Origin: Nematostella vectensis
Taxonomy: Eukaryota; Cnidaria; Anthozoa; Actiniaria; Edwardsiidae
Length of the DNA: 64,000 bases
Assembly: GCF_932526225.1 (NCBI RefSeq)
Contig: NC_064042.1
Location: 975,001-1,039,000, forward strand
Direction of reading: 5' to 3'
Below, in pieces: positions 35,893-48,339 of the stretch. The notes below the pieces were generated by a model. That model was not told the origin of the DNA and made no database searches. It saw nothing but the letters and a program-made list of their open reading frames with translations. Position numbers and translations under genes: made by a program. Positions within the stretch are counted from its first letter, which is position 1. Each line of letters begins with the position of its first letter.

Positions 35893-36440
35893 CACCTTCT
35901 GCTAGCCTGCGTAGCAGCTTAAGGGAAGGGGAGACACAGGCTACCTTCTGCTAGCCTGCGTAGCTGCTTAAGGGGAGGGGAGACACAGGCCACCTTCTGC
36001 TAGCCTGCGTAACGGCTTAAGGGAAGGGGAGACACAGGCTACCTTCTGCTAGCCTGCGTAGCGGCTTAAGAGAAGGGGAGACACAGGCCACCTTCTGCTA
36101 GCCTGCGTAGCTGCTTAAGGGGAGGGGAGACACAGGCTACCTTCTGCTAGCCTGCGTAGCTGCTTAAGGGGAGGGGAGACACAGGCTACCTTCTGCTAGC
36201 CTGCGTAGCTGCTTAAGGGGAGGGGAGACACAGGCTACCTTCTGCTAGCCTGCGTAGCTGCTTAAGGGGAGGGGAGACACAGGCTACCTTCTGCTAGCCT
36301 GCGTAGCTGCTTAAGGGGAGGGGAGACGCAGGCCACCTTCTGCTAGCCTGCGTAGCGGCTTAAGGGGAGGGGAGACGCAGGCCACCTTCTGCTAGCCTGC
36401 GTAGCGGCTTAAGGGGAGGGGAGACGCAGGCCACCTTCTG
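35893..36440. repeat. 49-bp minisatellite, about 11 copies
   Basis: Units contain CTTCTGCTAGCCTGCGTAGC, TGCTTAAGGGGAGGGGAGAC and CACAGGCTAC. Copies alternate between CACAGG and CGCAGG and between TAGCTGC and TAGCGGC, and the last three share the CGCAGG variant, pointing to local homogenisation. Confidence 0.95.
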
Positions 36441-37085
36441 CTGTTGTGGCTACAGGTGCTGATGGGGGGACTTGTGCTTTGCCCTTGTTATTTTTAAGTA
36501 CAAAATTATGGTTTTTTTGGACATGTATCTTGAGCCTTTGCTATTTTTGTAGGTGCTCCATGGCGCAATGATTTTTTTCTATTTTCTTCTGTGCGGACCT
36601 CCCATTCGGTTGTGGTAGTTCTTCTAAGGCCCCTGTCTACGGGTGTGGATGGGTTATGGTGTAACGAATGCGGGGATAACTCAAAGTTGATATCACAGAA
36701 GAGACAATACATTTTGAGTCGTGTTTATTTCACACCAGACATGAAGATAATAGTGCATTTGCAGCATAGCTATAAAAGGATGTATATAATTAGCCTATAT
36801 ATTTGTTGGTAGCCCTACAAAATCATTATGTCCATCAAACAATTCGTCAAAGTAAAAAAAAGTAACTGTAAAAAGATAAGAAACCTTTTTTATAAAATCG
36901 TTTAGCTGCACGTTGTTCTTTGTTTTCTTGGTTAGAAAAAGCACTAGATGTGCCAATCTTCTTAAGATTCCGGCTTTTTAAATAGTTTTATATACTTATT
37001 CGTGCATATTTAGTCCTATCTAAGAGGTGAAACACCGATATTATTATACTTTTTGAACATGACATCAACGACTGCCCCTCCACCG

Positions 37086-37213
37086 TTCTCAGCGACTTCT
37101 GGCTATGCACCTGCAAGATTTGCAGGTTCATAGCCAGAAGTCACTGAGAAGGCATTGACACTGAGGCCATACCAATGAATTCTCAGTGGTATGGCCTCAG
37201 TGTCAATGCCTTC
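37086..37213. repeat. Two adjacent perfect-to-near-perfect hairpins
   Basis: Hairpin one: TTCTCAGCGACTTCTGGCTA (from 37086) pairs with TAGCCAGAAGTCACTGAGAA (to 37150) around GCAAGATTTGC. Hairpin two: GAAGGCATTGACACTGAGGC (from 37148) pairs with GCCTCAGTGTCAATGCCTTC (to 37213). The second has perfect 27-base arms. The hairpins share their central three bases. Probably a foldback element. Confidence 0.85.
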
Positions 37214-37399
37214 TCAGTGGTATGGCCGAATATCATTTTCTAGTGAGGAAGTGAATGGTTGGAGTATAAACTCGGCTCGCTATGTTCACTATGTAAAATA
37301 AAGTTTTCAGTTATTCTTTGCCTGTTCCTGAGTATAAGCTCTAGGTATTTTTATTGAACTAGTTTTGAATTTATAGCAGTTGTCACATGTTGTGGTGTC

Positions 37400-37627
37400 C
37401 AGTGGCGGATCCAGAATTTCAAAATGATCTTACATACTTCACGCTGAATTGGATTTGTTGCGACAGCAAAGTCAAGCAGGCAAAGGCACATGGACAGTAC
37501 CTCCCGTCCCACAGACATTTATTTTTTTCATACAAAGTGACTTTTCATTTTTTTTTTTTTTTTACTCTTAAAGGGAGGTGGATATCTACCCAATCCACCC
37601 CCCCCCCCCCACCTGTATCCGCCCCTG
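37400..37627. mobile_element. hAT-like MITE (CAGTGGCGGATCCAG ends)
   Basis: Left end CAGTGGCGGATCCAG; right end, inverted, CAGGGGCGGATACAG. These are hAT-type MITE termini. A run of C (about 37599-37610) precedes the right end, as often seen in this class. I cannot assign the target duplication. Confidence 0.7.
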
Positions 37628-37831
37628 GGTATGGTTTCCCTTTGCTAGCGAATTGCGAATATTTACAACAAGTGTTCCATGCAACACCTTTGGTATACCT
37701 TGGGAAGTTTGAAAAAGTTTTAAGAAAACGCAACCTAGTAAAAACATAAAAAAAACCTTTAACAATAGACTATTATTGTGAACCCAAGACTGCTTTTTGG
37801 ATATAAAATGGCCGTGCCCTAATGCACTTTT

Positions 37832-38175
37832 CTTTTATGTGTATTACACAAATATGATGGTACCCCCATTATGTGTATTATACAAATGATGGTACACCAA
37901 TTATGTGTATTATACAAATATGATGGTACCCCCATTATGTGTATTATACAAATATGATGGTACCCTCATTATGTGTATTATACAAATATGATGGTACCCC
38001 CATTATGTGTATTATACAAATATGATGGTACCCCCATTATGTGTATTATACAAATATGATGGTACCCCCATTATGTGTATTATACAAATATGATGGTACC
38101 CAAATTATGTGTATTATACAAATATGATGGTACCCCCATTATGTGTATTATACAAATATGATGGTACACCAGTTA
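37832..38175. repeat. 34-bp minisatellite, about 10 copies
   Basis: Units contain ATTATGTGTATTATACAAAT and ATGATGGTACCCCC. One copy lacks two bases (CAAATGATGG) and the outer copies carry ACACC in place of ACCCC. Intergenic, about 0.5 kb beyond the NR2E stop codon. Confidence 0.95.
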
Positions 38176-38643
38176 AGTATTGGAAGAGAATTGTATAAAT
38201 TGTCAATAGTAGTAATATTTAAGATGTTATTATGAACATAATTTGAATTTGCATTTTAGAACACGTCACTCTAAACAAAGCAATATTCCTATCTTAGCCT
38301 CGGCATGTTTCTGTTCTTAGAATTTGGGCAAATCTCGGTAAGGACGTTCTTATAAAAAGGTTCTTATAAAAGAAAACAGTGTGCTAAAAATGGTATATAA
38401 AAAAAAATAAAAAATACAAAGAAACTCAAAGAGACTGCGAGACTGTAGAAAGTGCCGGTATGAATGCATGGTATACCTGTGCAAAATAGCCACCCAAAAT
38501 TATGGCGTGAAATTATACAAAAATTCCTATTCTACATAATACACAATAATTATACAAGCTAAATGCTAATATCTACACTTCAAAACTTTGTCCCTGACGT
38601 TTCGTTGATCAGCGAACGACGACGTATCGACTGGTTAACAGCC

Positions 38644-41600
38644 TTAGCTGGATTTGAACATGTCGCAAAGCATCCTTTCGATAGGGACATTATCCAAGGT
38701 ACCACGAAAGAACAAGTCCTCAATCATCTTAGGGCTGACGGTCTTTAATGACGGTAGCATGAGGAGTAGTTTACCGAAGCGCACCTGTTGGTCGGGGTAC
38801 TGGGAACGACAGTACTCGCCGAGCATGGACTGGGCCTGGTCTTGTAGTCGCTCAACTAGCTGTGGTGCTCGAAGTCCGCGTAAGTCTGGGGAGATAATTA
38901 CACATTTATTATTTGTAATGAAATAAGGAAATCTTGGACTTGAACAAGTTTCATTAGGTTATAATCCTTACTAAAATTATCAAAACATAACATAAAAATA
39001 TTTATGTTTTTACTGATCAAAAGGTTATTTTTATAGGCTTTGCTTTTTTAGGTATATTCTTGTGATACGTTTTCGATAAGACTTTTTCCCAACAACACAA
39101 CTTTTATTGTTTTTACAACGTATATTCTTGTAATACATTTTTGATAAGCCTTTTTTCCCCAATAACACAACTTTCGTTGTTTTTTTGTTTTCGGTTACCT
39201 TTTGTGTCGTCGCGCCGCATGGCACAGTGAAGTTTTTTTACATGTGATGCTGAGCTATTATAATGCTAAACATTTACCAGTAAAAACATTAAAACAACTA
39301 CCGGCCATGTTCAACAATAGAAGAGAGAGCTTTTTGTAGAATGTTATACAATTCTCTTTTTCCTTAACTTACTGGAAAAAAGGGTAATACTAAAAGAAAA
39401 ATAGCTCGGGAAAGTTTTAAAAAGTTTTTAAAGACTTGGCGATTGAGATTATTCGCAATAAGGCAGAAAATAGGAAAATATCTTCTACTCCTAGTGGCGT
39501 AATTTATCCACTGCAAAGCAATGTGTATTATGATCGACCATCATTTGACTAAGACTCTCACTGAGAAAGTTTTAAAGAAAGTTGTTAAATACATCGCCGC
39601 GATGTATGGTGATAGTATCATCAGTCTGCATCAGTCACGTTCTCCAGTAAAAAAAAATGATTTTTTGTTCTAATGGCTTAGATTGTCACCCGCAATGCAA
39701 TGAGTATTTGTCCGCTCCTAGCTACCACGCGTATCGTTTACTGATGTTTAGGTATTAAAGGTCTGGGACCAACGTTATCTTATGAAGATATGATTATAAA
39801 TCCCGTTGACATCTTGTCTTTGAGTGGTCCACGAGGCGCCCAATGAGCGGGTACCAGCGGTCGCTGTGCCATTTGTAAAGCTCAAAGACCAAAAGCTTAA
39901 AAGACGGACAGGTCACTGACAGACAAAACAACAGATTAACACGGGTGGTAGCGGGCTACCTGACATCGCGACTAAATGATCTTTTATCATGGATTTTAAA
40001 GGGGACCCTTTGTAGTCTCGCGCCTGAATTGATTGCGTTGTAAATGGGGGTTTAAAAGCATGTAATTGCCTTTCGCGACCTGTCGTGATACTGCTCATTT
40101 GTTTTTAGTGGAATGTAGACCTCTTAGGTGTCATACGAGTTGTCTGGGATACGGTCTGTTCGGCTCCACGTGCAAGGACCGTGCACAAAGGACACAGACA
40201 TGAAAAGTCGTAATCAGTTGAAAGTTTCAATTCATCTTTAAAGCAGTTCATTTGTTCACTTAATTACAAAGCTTTCCTCCTGAACCCCTGTGCAAACAGC
40301 GCCATCACCAGATAACATTGCAGGCAAAGTCTCGCTCTAATGACCACAAGACATAGGACATGGCTTGACAATTCTCGGCACGGCAGTTTCAAAATATTGG
40401 ATTAATTGAATGCCAATTTACTACTGTGTGCATGGCGATTAGAAATATATCTTTCGATAATTATCTTTAGTATATAAAACTCAGGAAACTCGCAAGAACA
40501 AGCGATTTGATTGGTTGAGAAACTCGGGATAAAATGCAATATACACCTCCTAGGTGGATATTTTTCTGCGCACCGAAATCAAGCAAAATGGCGGGTGTTA
40601 CAGTGGATTTGCAAGTGTTTCCGAAAAGAAAATTGCTCTAAAGCTCGTTTTACATATGAAAATAATTATACCATTTCCATTTCGGCGGAGGGTGGCTTTA
40701 AAAAATATCTACCTCGAACCGTCGGCTCTCTGGAGCTATTTCGCCACTATCCACCTCAATGGAAATTGTATAATTGTTTATTATTCACGCATAGTGAACT
40801 TAATCGCTTTCATTGATTTAGTTATCGAAAGCGGATCGCAATAATTTCAACATTACATGGGGGCTTTGGTTTTGACCATGAATTTAACCCCACAAGTAGG
40901 CCGGCAATTTATTTACAGTATAAGAACTGGCTCCATACTCGGGTTCGCTGTGGTAACCGAACACAGGAAACCCACAACTTTAGGCACATCGATCAGATTA
41001 CCCCTGTTTGTTGCTTGGGACAGAAAAGGAATGTGCACTTTATGAATAGTTTATTATTGCTTGCATTCTATACTGGTGGCTCACCTGGCTTAAAGAGGAC
41101 GATCGCCTTCAGACATGCGTACTCCGTAGAGTCAATCTGCAGTCGTTTGAACCTCGTGACGATGTTCTGTAGCAAGCGGATGTCCGCCATTCCCGCAACA
41201 ATACGATCAGTTGGCGCCTTATCTACCTGCAGTCCTGCTGCAGACAGAAGTGGGCCCATATCCAGTGGGAGCGAGAACTGTGCGGAGCTCAATACGAACA
41301 GCTCGCTCCAGCCCTCCTCTAGAAGTATTGCCTGGTCGCGGAATGGTAAGTCCAGGAAGGTAGGGATGTTCCTGGCCCACGTGACAGACATGTACAATAG
41401 CTGGACAGCGGACTCGTAAATCGAGTCCTGGGGGGCGGTCTGGTACCCCGTAGGGAAGGTCCACCCTGGACACATGTCAGTACTCCTCTGTGTTGGGACC
41501 CCGTCCGGTCGGTCTTCTTTGTTCAAGTCCTTCTTCCCATCCTGATTTTCTTTCGTATCTATGAGACTTGCGATAGACATGAAGCTGTGCTTCTTAGAAG

Positions 41601-44600
41601 AATCAGGTGACCGGTTGTTGTTCTGTCCGTGATATGGAGGTGATGATGGCGGTGTACTGCCGCTGTCCGACTGTGGGCTGCGCGTAGGCTCAGATTCTGT
41701 TTTCAGCTTTGATTCAGTGTTGTCTTGTAAAGGCAGTGTTTGGCACATAGGGTGGGGAGCGAGGGGGAGATTGTCGCGAATGGGCTCACAGAAGGTGTGG
41801 CTCACGATAGTGGTGGTGGAGGTTGCTCTCGGGAGGATCTGCGCGGAGCGTGGCGCCCTCTCGTGTTGGACCGCTAAAACAGACAATGTGAGAAATGAGA
41901 ATCTCGCCACAAAACTCTAAAAAAAGACAAGATTTCTTGCACGCTAAGCTAGCATCACCCTTTAGGAACAGAGGCCAACTGTATGGTATTTTACTGAAGT
42001 TTACTCCTATGCTATATATATCGCCAAACTCGTGAGTGCGGTGGTCTATTGACTACCTTGGGCGCCTTGTAACTCCCAGGCTTCTATAACCAGGGTCATC
42101 TAAGTGTTCTTTAGGCACTATGCAAGCGCCCCGTATTTTATTGCAGGAGGTAGGCATTTACAGTCTTGAATAAGCAAGCAACAAGGACTTAAAGATGACC
42201 TAGGTCTGAACATTTTTTTAACAGTCTTTGTAGTTTTAATTCTGAATACGGACTTTTAATATTCTTGTAAAAGCTATATAATATCTTTATCCTTTGCGGA
42301 CTTACTAAGCTGTAACAGTGCAATACAATGTTTATTGTTTGATTATTTTGTAATAGCAGCACTATTTATGTCACGCGACCTATGAGTTATTTATTTCACG
42401 GACCCTTTTTTACCTGAGGGTTACTTATTTTTAATTTGGCGACTTTCTGAAAGCGAGTTTATTGTTTTTTGTTGTTATTTAAGTACCGATTAATCGTGTC
42501 GAGCCCCATATATCTGTTCTTGCCTTTTCCCCAGCCTTAAAAACATCCCTTTAAGTTTCATATCTTTCTGTGTTCTAATCCTAACACCGCACCCACGAAT
42601 CATCAGACCTCAGTGTCTCCTGTCACCTCCTCGTGAAATATGGCCTGGCTGCAGGTGGATATAGCTAACAAAATGATCCTAAGAGTACCTGCAAGATTCT
42701 GATCAGATTTTGCATATTCACACCAAGTACCCGCCATTCTTGCCTATAGCAAAATTTGCGTCCAGCTGAGCTCGCAAAAAAAAAAAAAAAAACTATAAAA
42801 ACCCTAATTAGTTAAATGCGAAAAGCGAGACTTTGGTGAAAAATATTTGCCTATTTTCCTGGATGTTATTTTCTTTTTTTTTTTTTTAGACACGAAATTT
42901 CTTGAAGACTAGCCAAGTTATCTATAATCTTTTCGCGGCAATCACATCAAATGCTTGAGCTTGCCGTGCCGTCGCGTGTCAGCGAAAAGGTTTAGTGATC
43001 ATATTTTTGCCCTACAGTAGTTGCAGTGGTTGCTCGAAGTTTCCTCAGAGGTTAACGATTTGCGGAAGCTAAAAGAAATGGCATCGTAGAAAAATGCTCT
43101 TAATTCGTAGGGAGAGACTCTGGGGAATAGTAACAAACAAGTTTTTAATTCCGTCTTCACCTCTTCTAGTTCGCCACGGGGGTACGCGGGAAACGAAAAC
43201 AAGGTGTGCGCCGTCAGAAGAAATATCGCGTCCCACTCGGCAACCTCCCGGGATTTCTTGTTGTAGATGAAGATACCTCTAGCTCGGTTTTTTAGAGGAG
43301 AAGAAAATGTTTACCTTCTAATTCAAACGGCGTTGTTTACTGTTAATTAACTCATGGGCAAAGAAGTGTTTTGGTTTTTACTCAAATGAAATTGGCGTCC
43401 CTGGGAGTCTAGGTAAAGAAGCCCCTGATAATCATTATCAAACAACTCTGCAAATTTATCCTCGTAACAGAATGAACTCAACCATTTAGAGTAATTAAAC
43501 GTACTTTTATAACTAAGGTATTTAAGCTAAGTATACAATATCGATCACGCTATAACAGTCCTCATATGAAATTATTTATAAAATCCGTAGTCTTAATCTC
43601 TCGCAATTCTCCGTGCATAAAAATACCTAAATTGATCAGCCTTGAAGAGTTGAGAGTCGTGCAGTTGTTAAAGCTATGTTCGTTTACCACTGAATGTTTT
43701 TAGTGCCCCGTTAGTGCTAGCTTGATTAGCATGGTATCTATTATTAATGACGGACATGTTGTGGTGTAAGATGCAGCTGCTGTTCTCTCGCTACTGACCC
43801 TGGTTTTGTTCTACTCTGGAATAAAACTCAATTTAATCACTGTCAACTGCACAATCGCTGCAGTGTTCCTTGAAATACGACTCAAAACGCCTTTTGTTTG
43901 AATTACTATCGATACAATGATCCTATTTAGCCCGTGCAGGAAAAAGAACACATAGAATTCCCCAGAGCATTTTGCTTCTTTGAGAAACTTTTTTTGGCAA
44001 AAAAATATAGTTATCAGGCATGCTCACAATTTTGTGTTTCGATACTTTTTCTTCGCTGATTTTACAAGTGCCATTTTATTTGTTTGTTTTTTCTATATCA
44101 CAACTGAAGCATAAAAAAATCACTAAAATAAATTACTGAAGCATCTCGAAATTGTTAGATTTTGGGATATAACGAAATAATCTAATGTTTTTTTTTTAAG
44201 TACTTTAAATAATAAGTATGTGTGAGCGTGTTTGAATTAGCTTGGCGTTTGCTTTTGAATATGGTCTCTCGGTTTTTCAAAAACGGTAACTGATTTCATG
44301 GTTCATTTGGTCACAGTAAACTTCATGACCGGGTGACGCCCATAGTTAAAACTGCAAAGAACACTAATTCAACTAACCTTAAGCAGGCATTTTAAAGGAA
44401 AGTTTGGAAACTTTGGGGTTGTACGGCTTACCGTCTTTATTCATTTGTACTTCAAAGCATTTCTTGAGCCTACACGCTTGGCACTGGTTCCGTCTGGCTA
44501 CATCCACAACACACTTGCCCAGTTCTTTGCAGTGATAAGTAAGATTCCTCCGAATACTCCTCTTGAAAAATCCTCTGCAGCCGTCGCAAGTAAAGACACC

Positions 44601-45303
44601 GTAGTGCTTTCCCGAGGATCTGTCGCCACAAACGCGACACAGCACAAGTGGCTTGCGGTCTGCAAAGAAAGAAAACTTCAAAGTCTTCGCTTGTTCTTTA
44701 AACTGACTCCTTATTTCATTAGAGCATAAGCCAATCAAGGATGGATGTGTTATCTTTAGGTAATCTTTAGTGTAAGAGAAGTTTTATTGGTTTATGAGAG
44801 GGATGTTTTGAGAAGTGGAATTTGCTCAATGGTGTGACTTCTGTCAGGAAGTTGGACCCAATCACTGCCAAGCTCAATGAGTTCCAATGAAAGAAGATTG
44901 GCCTCAAAGAACAAGGAGCAACAACTTTCAATCGCGGGACTATTTCATCAACTCTACACTCTTCCTACAAAAGGCCCGCAGTATTTTACTGCTATTACCC
45001 CTGCATTTTATGACCAAATGCACCATTTACTTAAGTATCGCTTTCCTCAATTTCAGCACTTTACGCCTCTGTTATCTGCCTTATTAAAGGGTTATATTAT
45101 TTCGCTTACACCTCATATATCCAAGCAAGGGTGATTTCTATTATTCTAAAATGATTGTCGAGGAATTCGAAACTCCCCCGGCCCCGAGAGTTCCTGCAGA
45201 CGTTTTGTTCTTCTCACGTGTTTAAGGGTTGCGCAGTTAAATGGTTTTACTCACCGACTGTCAATCCCTCATCTGAATTCCCAACGACCCCCATATCCAT
45301 CAT
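38644..45303 (-). CDS. NR2E-class orphan nuclear receptor, 4 coding exons
   Basis: Exons: 45303-45255, 44659-44432, 41873-41085, 38885-38644. Phases agree; 435 aa. The short N-terminus [16 protein letters not shown] leads into a C4 DNA-binding domain: first finger C24, C27, C41, C44 ([20 protein letters not shown]) and second finger C60, C66, C76, C79 ([13 protein letters not shown]), then [15 protein letters not shown], the carboxy-terminal extension typical of NR2E (TLX/PNR/NR2E6 group). The P-box is CDGCRG, with R where vertebrate TLX/PNR have S. A Ser/Pro-rich hinge precedes a ligand-binding domain with [33 protein letters not shown] and the AF-2 helix [13 protein letters not shown]. This architecture predicts a sequence-specific nuclear transcription factor, commonly neural or sensory in this class. 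The subgroup needs a tree. All introns are on the minus strand, the last two 2.2 and 2.6 kb. Confidence 0.94.
39052..39188. repeat. 68-bp tandem duplication in an NR2E intron
   Basis: Two diverged copies in tandem: GTATATTCTTGTGATACGTT at 39052 and GTATATTCTTGTAATACATT at 39120, each followed by CCCAA(C/T)AACACAACTTT and TTGTTTTT. Confidence 0.85.
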
Positions 45304-48300
45304 GAGACCTGAAAAAAACCTCCTGGATTCTGCGTTATGCCGCCAGCTTTAGTATAAAGGCAGCTTGCTTGATAACAAGCAGCTTATTGCAACGCCAGAT
45401 ACGGTAATTAGGGGTAGAGCTTAAAGTATCGAGCAAAGCCTTGAATCGAACAGGTGCGCGTGAATCGGGCGCTCTGATTGGACCAGCTATTCTTAAATGT
45501 GACACCCTAACGTTCTGATTGGCTGATTTAGTGATCTTCACGGCAGCTAAATGGCTTCCTGATATTGCATCAAGTTAAATTTGCAAAATTCTCTACTCGC
45601 AATTTTTTCTAAAATTTTATCTGATTTTTTAAATTTGTATTATCTCTTGTCCTTGTTCTTGCCGATGTTAGGTAAAAGGGTGGGATTCCCTGAAGATGAT
45701 AGAATGTGCTAATTGTGGTTGTGTGTTGACGCGGTCGGGGCGTGAACATTACCCTGTTACTATTTTGGCAACGGTTCATCCCAACTTGTCGACCATTCGA
45801 CCAGAGGCATGACCACAAAGCCAAAGATTCTACTTAGATTCTAAGCCAAACCTGTGAACACATATAACAAGTAGGAAAAAACACTAACATTACGCTACGC
45901 TTAGACCGCGCTTCGCTATTACCCCGGAACTAACAGGCATTACTATTTGGCGTTTAATTTGGTTATTACAACAAAGTGCCACAGATGTGAACATGCAATA
46001 GCTATGTTCAAATAAACACCGACATCAGTAAGATAATAATATAAAACAATCTGCATATATTGAAAATATAATTAAAACAGTCCCCAGAAGTATTTTTCGA
46101 CTCAAAATAATCGAATTCTAAACGTTAATATATAAAAGACGAGATGTCGCATGTCTTGCATACAAATAGAAAAACTTTGTACTTCATAGTCTATCTTTAC
46201 TTTAAAAAATCTACCTATTTTAAACGCAATAAGTTGTGCACTTTCAAGAAATTCAAATGGAATAAGTATCCCGATTGAGCTTGTGAGCGAAGTTCCTAAC
46301 TGGTTGTTTGGCTCTAGATTGACCCTTGCGTCTCTAAGTATACATGAGGATTGCTTGGCCGTCTGGGTTGTCTCTAAGTGGTAGAATTTTATCTAGCGTC
46401 TCTAAGAGGTAGAACTTGGTTGCTTAGCACTGAATAAAGATTAAGGAAGCGAAAAAGATTTGCTCAATGTCTAGATGTCGCGTGTGGTAACAGTAACTTT
46501 TAGTTTTTAGGCTCTAGATCCTTCTAGATGAGCTTAACGGTATCTTTGCTAGCGCCGCTCATCACGTGTCAAATGCACCTGTAATTGCCAGTAACGCGCA
46601 TGCGGCAATTGTACCTGTTCTGCCACCCTGAAGTTTAAACCCTCAGACTTTAAACACAAATCGTCCATACTGTCACGTAATAAAGTCAAAATCTTTGCAA
46701 GGCGTTCTCCTGCGACGAATAAAATGTTTGCATTATTGTCCACTTTTGTGAAGGTTTATAAACTGAGTTTGATTAAAGTGATAGGTTTTTAAAGGCTCTA
46801 ATACAGAGCTCGATTTGCATGAACTCCGTGATCGAATCGTGATTGCCGTGTTGTGACCTTTATGCCAAAATGCGTAGTACAGCGTACTAAAGTCTTACTA
46901 TACATAGATAACCGTGTCATTACCATCCCAATATAATAGGCTTCGATCCAGGGTTCCCTGAATTGGAGGAAAGGGGGATTACAGATCTTGGTGGGTAAAG
47001 TTTATTTCTTCGTTTCTACAAAAATCTCCCCGCTTCTCCCGTGCCTCCCCCTAGATCGGTATCATTCCATGTCGTCGGTTTTTCATGCCTCTAGAAACTG
47101 CCTTCTGCATTACAGATATGAAGTTGGATCTGAATTTGTAGTTGCGAATAAGAATCTTATTCCACAAGCATTTATAAGATAGTATTGCAAGGATTTTTTT
47201 GCATTTCTTTATCCTGAAAGAGGGAGGAATTTTTCTATGGGTATGATGTGTTAACTTGGTCTAGCGTCAATAGAGTGACACTCATTACGCTTTTAATAAC
47301 AGAAAGACCTTCTTGTAGTACCTTAAGCAATATTAGAAAACTCAAAGAACAAGACTGTACTCTAAAGTGGACCCTGTTGTTACCATTTCAGCCGTTTTCC
47401 TCCAAACAACGACGTGAAAACTCACGTTTCACGGTCTAGCGAGGACGGAGAGGTGTGCAGTGAACCGGACTATTATTCGATACGGGGGAAAATGTAGGCC
47501 TTCCCTAGAACAAAGGATCAAACTATTTTCATTTATTCAGATAAATTTATAAAATAAGATATAAATAAAAAGTATGAAGGTCTTTACAACGGATCAAATG
47601 ATATTAATTTATTTAGATAAATTTATAAAATAAAATAAAAATAAAAAGTATGTAGGCCTTCCCTTCTACAACGGATCAAACTATATTCATTTTTTCAGAT
47701 AAGTTTATAAAATAAGATATACATAAAAAATAATTTAGGCCTTTCCTATTACAACGGATCAAACTATATTCATTCATTCAAATAAATTTATAAAATAAGA
47801 TATAAATAAAAAGTATGGAGGTCTTTACAACGGATCAAATGATATTCATTTAATCAGATAAATTTATAAAATAAGATATAAATAAACTCGGTAACAGTGT
47901 GACAAAGATGCGTCATAACCCTCCATGCGCACCCCCCCTTTTTGCTTGTCTTAAATCAGGAAAAAACTGCTTATTCAGCATAACACTTAAGAGCAAAAGA
48001 GAAATAGAGTGTTGTTGTTTTATGTCATACGTCGGCAGGTTCTGCATCAGTACGGAATATATGCAACTGGAAAACAGCATAGCAATACTGTACCACTCAA
48101 TCATACAAAACTATGCGAAGAAAGTCCTCTGTGTTTAATAACAGTCACACAGCTATCACATATTACTCTTTCGTTCATCAGTTCCTCTTTGGCCTCCAGA
48201 CACTGACAGTCAGCGGTGAATTGAAGAATAGCCAAGCTTGAGACGCAAATAAATCTTGATGCGCGCGCACCCATAGGCAAATCGTCGCTGCTCGCCTGGC

Positions 48301-48339
48301 CTCATGTACCAAATTGATGTTTATGTCACGAAAAACATA
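45304..48339. other. Intergenic region upstream of the NR2E receptor
   Basis: No exon recognised. The minus-strand open frame 46549-46743 (LAKILTLLRDSMDDLCLKSE) has no family I know and no clear splice context. Contains the 47513-47886 repeat. The NR2E promoter must lie just above 45303, but I see no diagnostic motif. Confidence 0.45.
47513..47886. repeat. Minisatellite of about 76-83 bp units, 5 copies
   Basis: Units start at about 47513, 47588, 47671, 47752 and 47829 with (A)ACGGATCAAA and contain TTCATTTATTCAGATAAATT, TATAAAATAAGATATA and AATAAAAAGTATG. Unit length varies because some copies have GGCCTTCCC(T)T(C)TAC and others GGTCTTTAC. Confidence 0.9.

Larger units (their letters stand above)
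35490..38643. other. Intergenic region between FUNDC1 and the NR2E receptor (tail-to-tail)
   Basis: Contains two minisatellites, a double hairpin and a short MITE, all listed separately. I see no exon. FUNDC1 3' untranslated sequence should occupy the first part, but no clear AATAAA is near the stop. Confidence 0.5.

Noticed and set aside
40480-40850. Inverted-repeat-like stretch with two overlapping ORFs in an NR2E intron
   Set aside because: Only weak pairing (ATTATACCATTTCCATT against AATGGAAATTGTATAAT); no second copy in the window to confirm an element.
46549-46743. 64-codon minus-strand ORF (LAKILTLLRDSMDDLCLKSE)
   Set aside because: Composition is protein-like, but there is no recognisable family and no convincing splice sites or partner exons.
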